DNA from: an uncultured Spirochaetaceae bacterium
Lineage (GTDB): Bacteria; Spirochaetota; Spirochaetia; Sphaerochaetales; Sphaerochaetaceae
DNA: 6,953 nt
NCBI GenBank assembly: GCA_946414625.1
Contig: CAMKPI010000085.1
Span: forward strand, 1 to 6,953
Direction: 5' to 3'
The position numbers were made by a program, and so were the translations under genes. The notes under the pieces were generated by a model, which saw nothing but the letters and a program-made list of their open reading frames with translations, was not told where the DNA came from and ran no database searches. Below, in pieces: positions 5,727-6,953 of the stretch; within the stretch, counting starts at the first letter, position 1, and every line of letters starts with the position of its first letter.

Positions 5727-6326
5727 ATGAGTGCTGAAATCGAACTGAAGGCACATTTGGAAGATGATGCTGTCGATGATGTGGTTTGTCGTCTGAAAAG
5801 CATGAGCGGGGCGGAGTACCTTGGAGAGGTGAGGAAATATGACATCTATTGGTCTCATACCGAGGAGGGAGATCCGGAATTCAGAACCCGCCAGGAGACG
5901 GCTCTCGATGCGAGTGGATGCGAAACGCATAGGATTATTTTCACTCAGAAGCCGATGAAACGGAAAGATTACAGCACGGAATACAACGTTGAAAACGAGT
6001 TTGAGGCAGCTCCCGGCGAGTGGAAAAGGATTCTGGCGTTTATTGCCGGTATAGGGCTTGTCGCATGCAGAATCAAGGAAAAGGAAGGTTTTCATTTCAG
6101 GGTTTGCATGGACGGACAGGAGATGCACTCTGAAATTCTGAACGTGAAACACCTGGGTTGGTTCATTGAGACCGAGATCTGCGGCGACGACATTGACGCG
6201 ATGGACAAGAAAGCCGCCGAGCGTGCGCTGTACGCCCTGCTCAGAGTTTTGGGAATTTCCGAGACAGCTGTCGAGCCCCGGGGCTATAACAAGATGCTGA
6301 AAGCGGCGGGGCACGAAAGGGGCTAG
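5727..6326 (+). CDS. CYTH-domain protein (class IV adenylate cyclase / CyaB-like)
   Basis: A 199-residue soluble protein of the CYTH (triphosphate tunnel metalloenzyme) superfamily. The signature ExExK is at the N-terminus (E4, E6, K8). Further tunnel-lining candidates follow: FRTR (R53, R55), TQKP (K75), a glutamate-rich strand at 85-93, RIKEKE (R115, K117), and LGWFIETEI with E148 and E150, the usual acidic pair that holds metal near the end of the domain. The C-terminal helices and GYNKML (186-191) match the normal end of the fold. Annotation pipelines name such proteins class IV adenylate cyclase, but CYTH proteins also include thiamine-triphosphatases and inorganic triphosphatases, and the sequence alone does not decide. 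The start ATG has GAGG 5 nt upstream (5718-5721). The gene is in the same direction as exoA, 159 nt downstream, possibly co-transcribed. No terminator hairpin follows. Confidence 0.88.
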   Translation: MSAEIELKAHLEDDAVDDVVCRLKSMSGAEYLGEVRKYDIYWSHTEEGDPEFRTRQETALDASGCETHRIIFTQKPMKRKDYSTEYNVENEFEAAPGEWKRILAFIAGIGLVACRIKEKEGFHFRVCMDGQEMHSEILNVKHLGWFIETEICGDDIDAMDKKAAERALYALLRVLGISETAVEPRGYNKMLKAAGHERG

Positions 6327-6584
6327 ATGAGGAACGCGGGATCTGCGATGCCGAGGTGTCTAATTGTTTGGAACCTGTCTGGAAATCTGGCAGAGTGTAA
6401 AAGCCGGCAACAGAACGCCGGGCGCGACGGTGAGGCAGACTGATACATTCAAAGTATAAAAGCTCGCAGCAGAACGCCCGGTCGACGGTGAGGCAGACGG
6501 ATATATTCAAAGTATAAAAGCTCGCAGCAGAACGCCGGATCGACGGTGATGCAGATAAGTAAAATTTCGGCTGTATGATCCGCT
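6327..6584. other. Convergent intergenic region with tandem repeats, no gene seen
   Basis: This region lies between the ends of the CYTH and PheB-like genes. Apart from the repeat array at 6388-6562 I see no hairpin with a T-tract for either gene. A minus-strand open frame across it (from 6612) is built from the repeat unit and overlaps the end of pheB, so it is not called. Confidence 0.6.
6388..6562. repeat. Three tandem 58-59 nt repeats
   Basis: The units lie at about 6388-6446, 6447-6504 and 6505-6562. Units 2 and 3 are nearly identical, both starting ATTCAAAGTATAAAAGCTCG and sharing CAGCAGAACGCC, CGACGGTGA and GCAGA blocks. Unit 1 is more diverged (AGTGTAAAAGCCGGCAACAG). The gradient suggests recent duplication of the PheB-proximal unit. 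In unit 1 CCGGC-8 nt-GCCGG can pair, but this is not kept in the other units, so a conserved RNA hairpin is not supported. Confidence 0.88.
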
Positions 6585-6953
6585 TTATTCCACAGCCACA
6601 AGTCTTGCGCACTCGGCTCCGTCGGCGAGCTCTATCTGCCGCAGCAGATCCGACAGAGATATTTCCATACCCGATGTGTCGATGGATATAGTGACGCTCG
6701 CCTTGCCGTGAATAGGCAGGCTTTGCGTGATTGTAAGTATGCTCCCCTTTGCCTCCGAGATGCAGGAGAGAACCGAGTTCAGCACGCCCGCCTCGTGTGT
6801 GAGCAGCATTGAAAGTACCGCGTTCCGTCCTCCCCTCGACTGAGACGGCTCCAGCACGCAGTCCTTGTATTTATAGAAGCTGCTCCGTGAGATTCCCGCC
6901 ATTTTTACTGCCTCGCTGATGCTTTCTGCTTTTCCGCTTTCCAGGAGACGTTT
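6585..6953 (-). CDS. pheB: PheB-like ACT domain-containing protein, 5' end cut by the window
   Basis: The frame is open to the last base of the window, so the gene starts beyond it; 122 residues are visible, and about 25 N-terminal residues would be missing if the usual length near 147 holds. The visible N-terminal part, from KRLLESGKAESISEAV through KMAGISRSSFYKYKD, resembles a helix-turn-helix-like segment typical of the PheB/UPF0735 family. The rest (from about residue 45: NAVLSMLLTHEAGVLNSVLS, ILTITQSLPIHGKASVTISID) is a single ACT domain, a small amino-acid-binding regulatory fold. The internal ATG at 6902 falls in the middle of the conserved segment and is not the start. PheB-type proteins often sit next to homoserine dehydrogenase or aromatic amino-acid genes; any such neighbour would be outside the window. 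The molecular function is not established. Confidence 0.88.
   Translation of the reverse strand, partial: KRLLESGKAESISEAVKMAGISRSSFYKYKDCVLEPSQSRGGRNAVLSMLLTHEAGVLNSVLSCISEAKGSILTITQSLPIHGKASVTISIDTSGMEISLSDLLRQIELADGAECARLVAVE

Noticed and set aside
4881..6314. Uninterrupted 477-codon minus-strand open frame opposite exoA and the CYTH gene
   Set aside because: exoA and the CYTH gene happen to be in the same frame, and this frame mirrors their codons, so stops need TTA, CTA or TCA sense codons, which are rare here. The translation shows no recognisable domain and both sense genes have complete catalytic motifs.
6388..6562. CRISPR array
   Set aside because: The units are directly adjacent with no unique spacers, number only three, and no cas gene is present.
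6241..6612. 123-codon minus-strand open frame over the 58-nt repeats
   Set aside because: Its translation only reflects the repeat unit, it overlaps the ends of pheB and the CYTH gene, and it has no plausible start signal.

Overview
The window reads as chromosomal DNA of mid G+C content from an anaerobic bacterium, most likely Synergistota or Bacillota (Firmicutes). The clues are a polar amino-acid ABC importer, a Gram-positive-type ExoA, a PheB-type ACT protein and an E2-like acyltransferase paired with an acyl-CoA ligase. This placement is an inference from gene families; no rRNA or other marker gene is present. I see no transposase, integrase, CRISPR array, phage gene or tRNA.

Layout. (1) Positions 8-1481, plus strand: the permease and ATPase genes of an amino-acid uptake system. 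They overlap by 17 nt and end at a near-perfect intrinsic terminator (1500-1536). The substrate-binding protein is not in the window and may lie just upstream. (2) Positions 1540-1763: a convergent intergenic stretch holding four spaced GCTGTGGA motifs. (3) Positions 4495 down to 1764, minus strand: a two-gene operon of a CAT/E2-fold acyltransferase-like protein and a long-chain-type acyl-CoA synthetase, joined by an ATGA stop/start overlap. A good sigma70-type promoter (TTGACT-16-TATACT, minus strand) with a perfect 14-bp dyad as its spacer lies about 160 nt before the first gene. The leader between promoter and start codon carries three imperfect 42-43 nt tandem repeats. (4) Positions 4791-5567, plus strand: exoA, an AP endonuclease of the exonuclease III family. 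(5) Positions 5727-6326, plus strand: a CYTH-domain protein annotated in related genomes as class IV adenylate cyclase. (6) Positions 6388-6562: three tandem 58-59 nt repeats. (7) Positions 6585-6953, minus strand: the C-terminal part of a PheB-like ACT-domain protein that runs off the window edge.

Most of the genes are ordinary housekeeping or transport functions. The part most worth following up is the acyltransferase-like/ligase pair: the two proteins are translationally coupled, the E2-type HxxxDG catalytic motif reads ExxxDG, and the operon has a dyad-containing promoter and a repeat-built leader. I see no clear new defence or mobile system. Three intergenic regions carry short tandem repeats of two or more families, which suggests a genome with abundant intergenic repeats.
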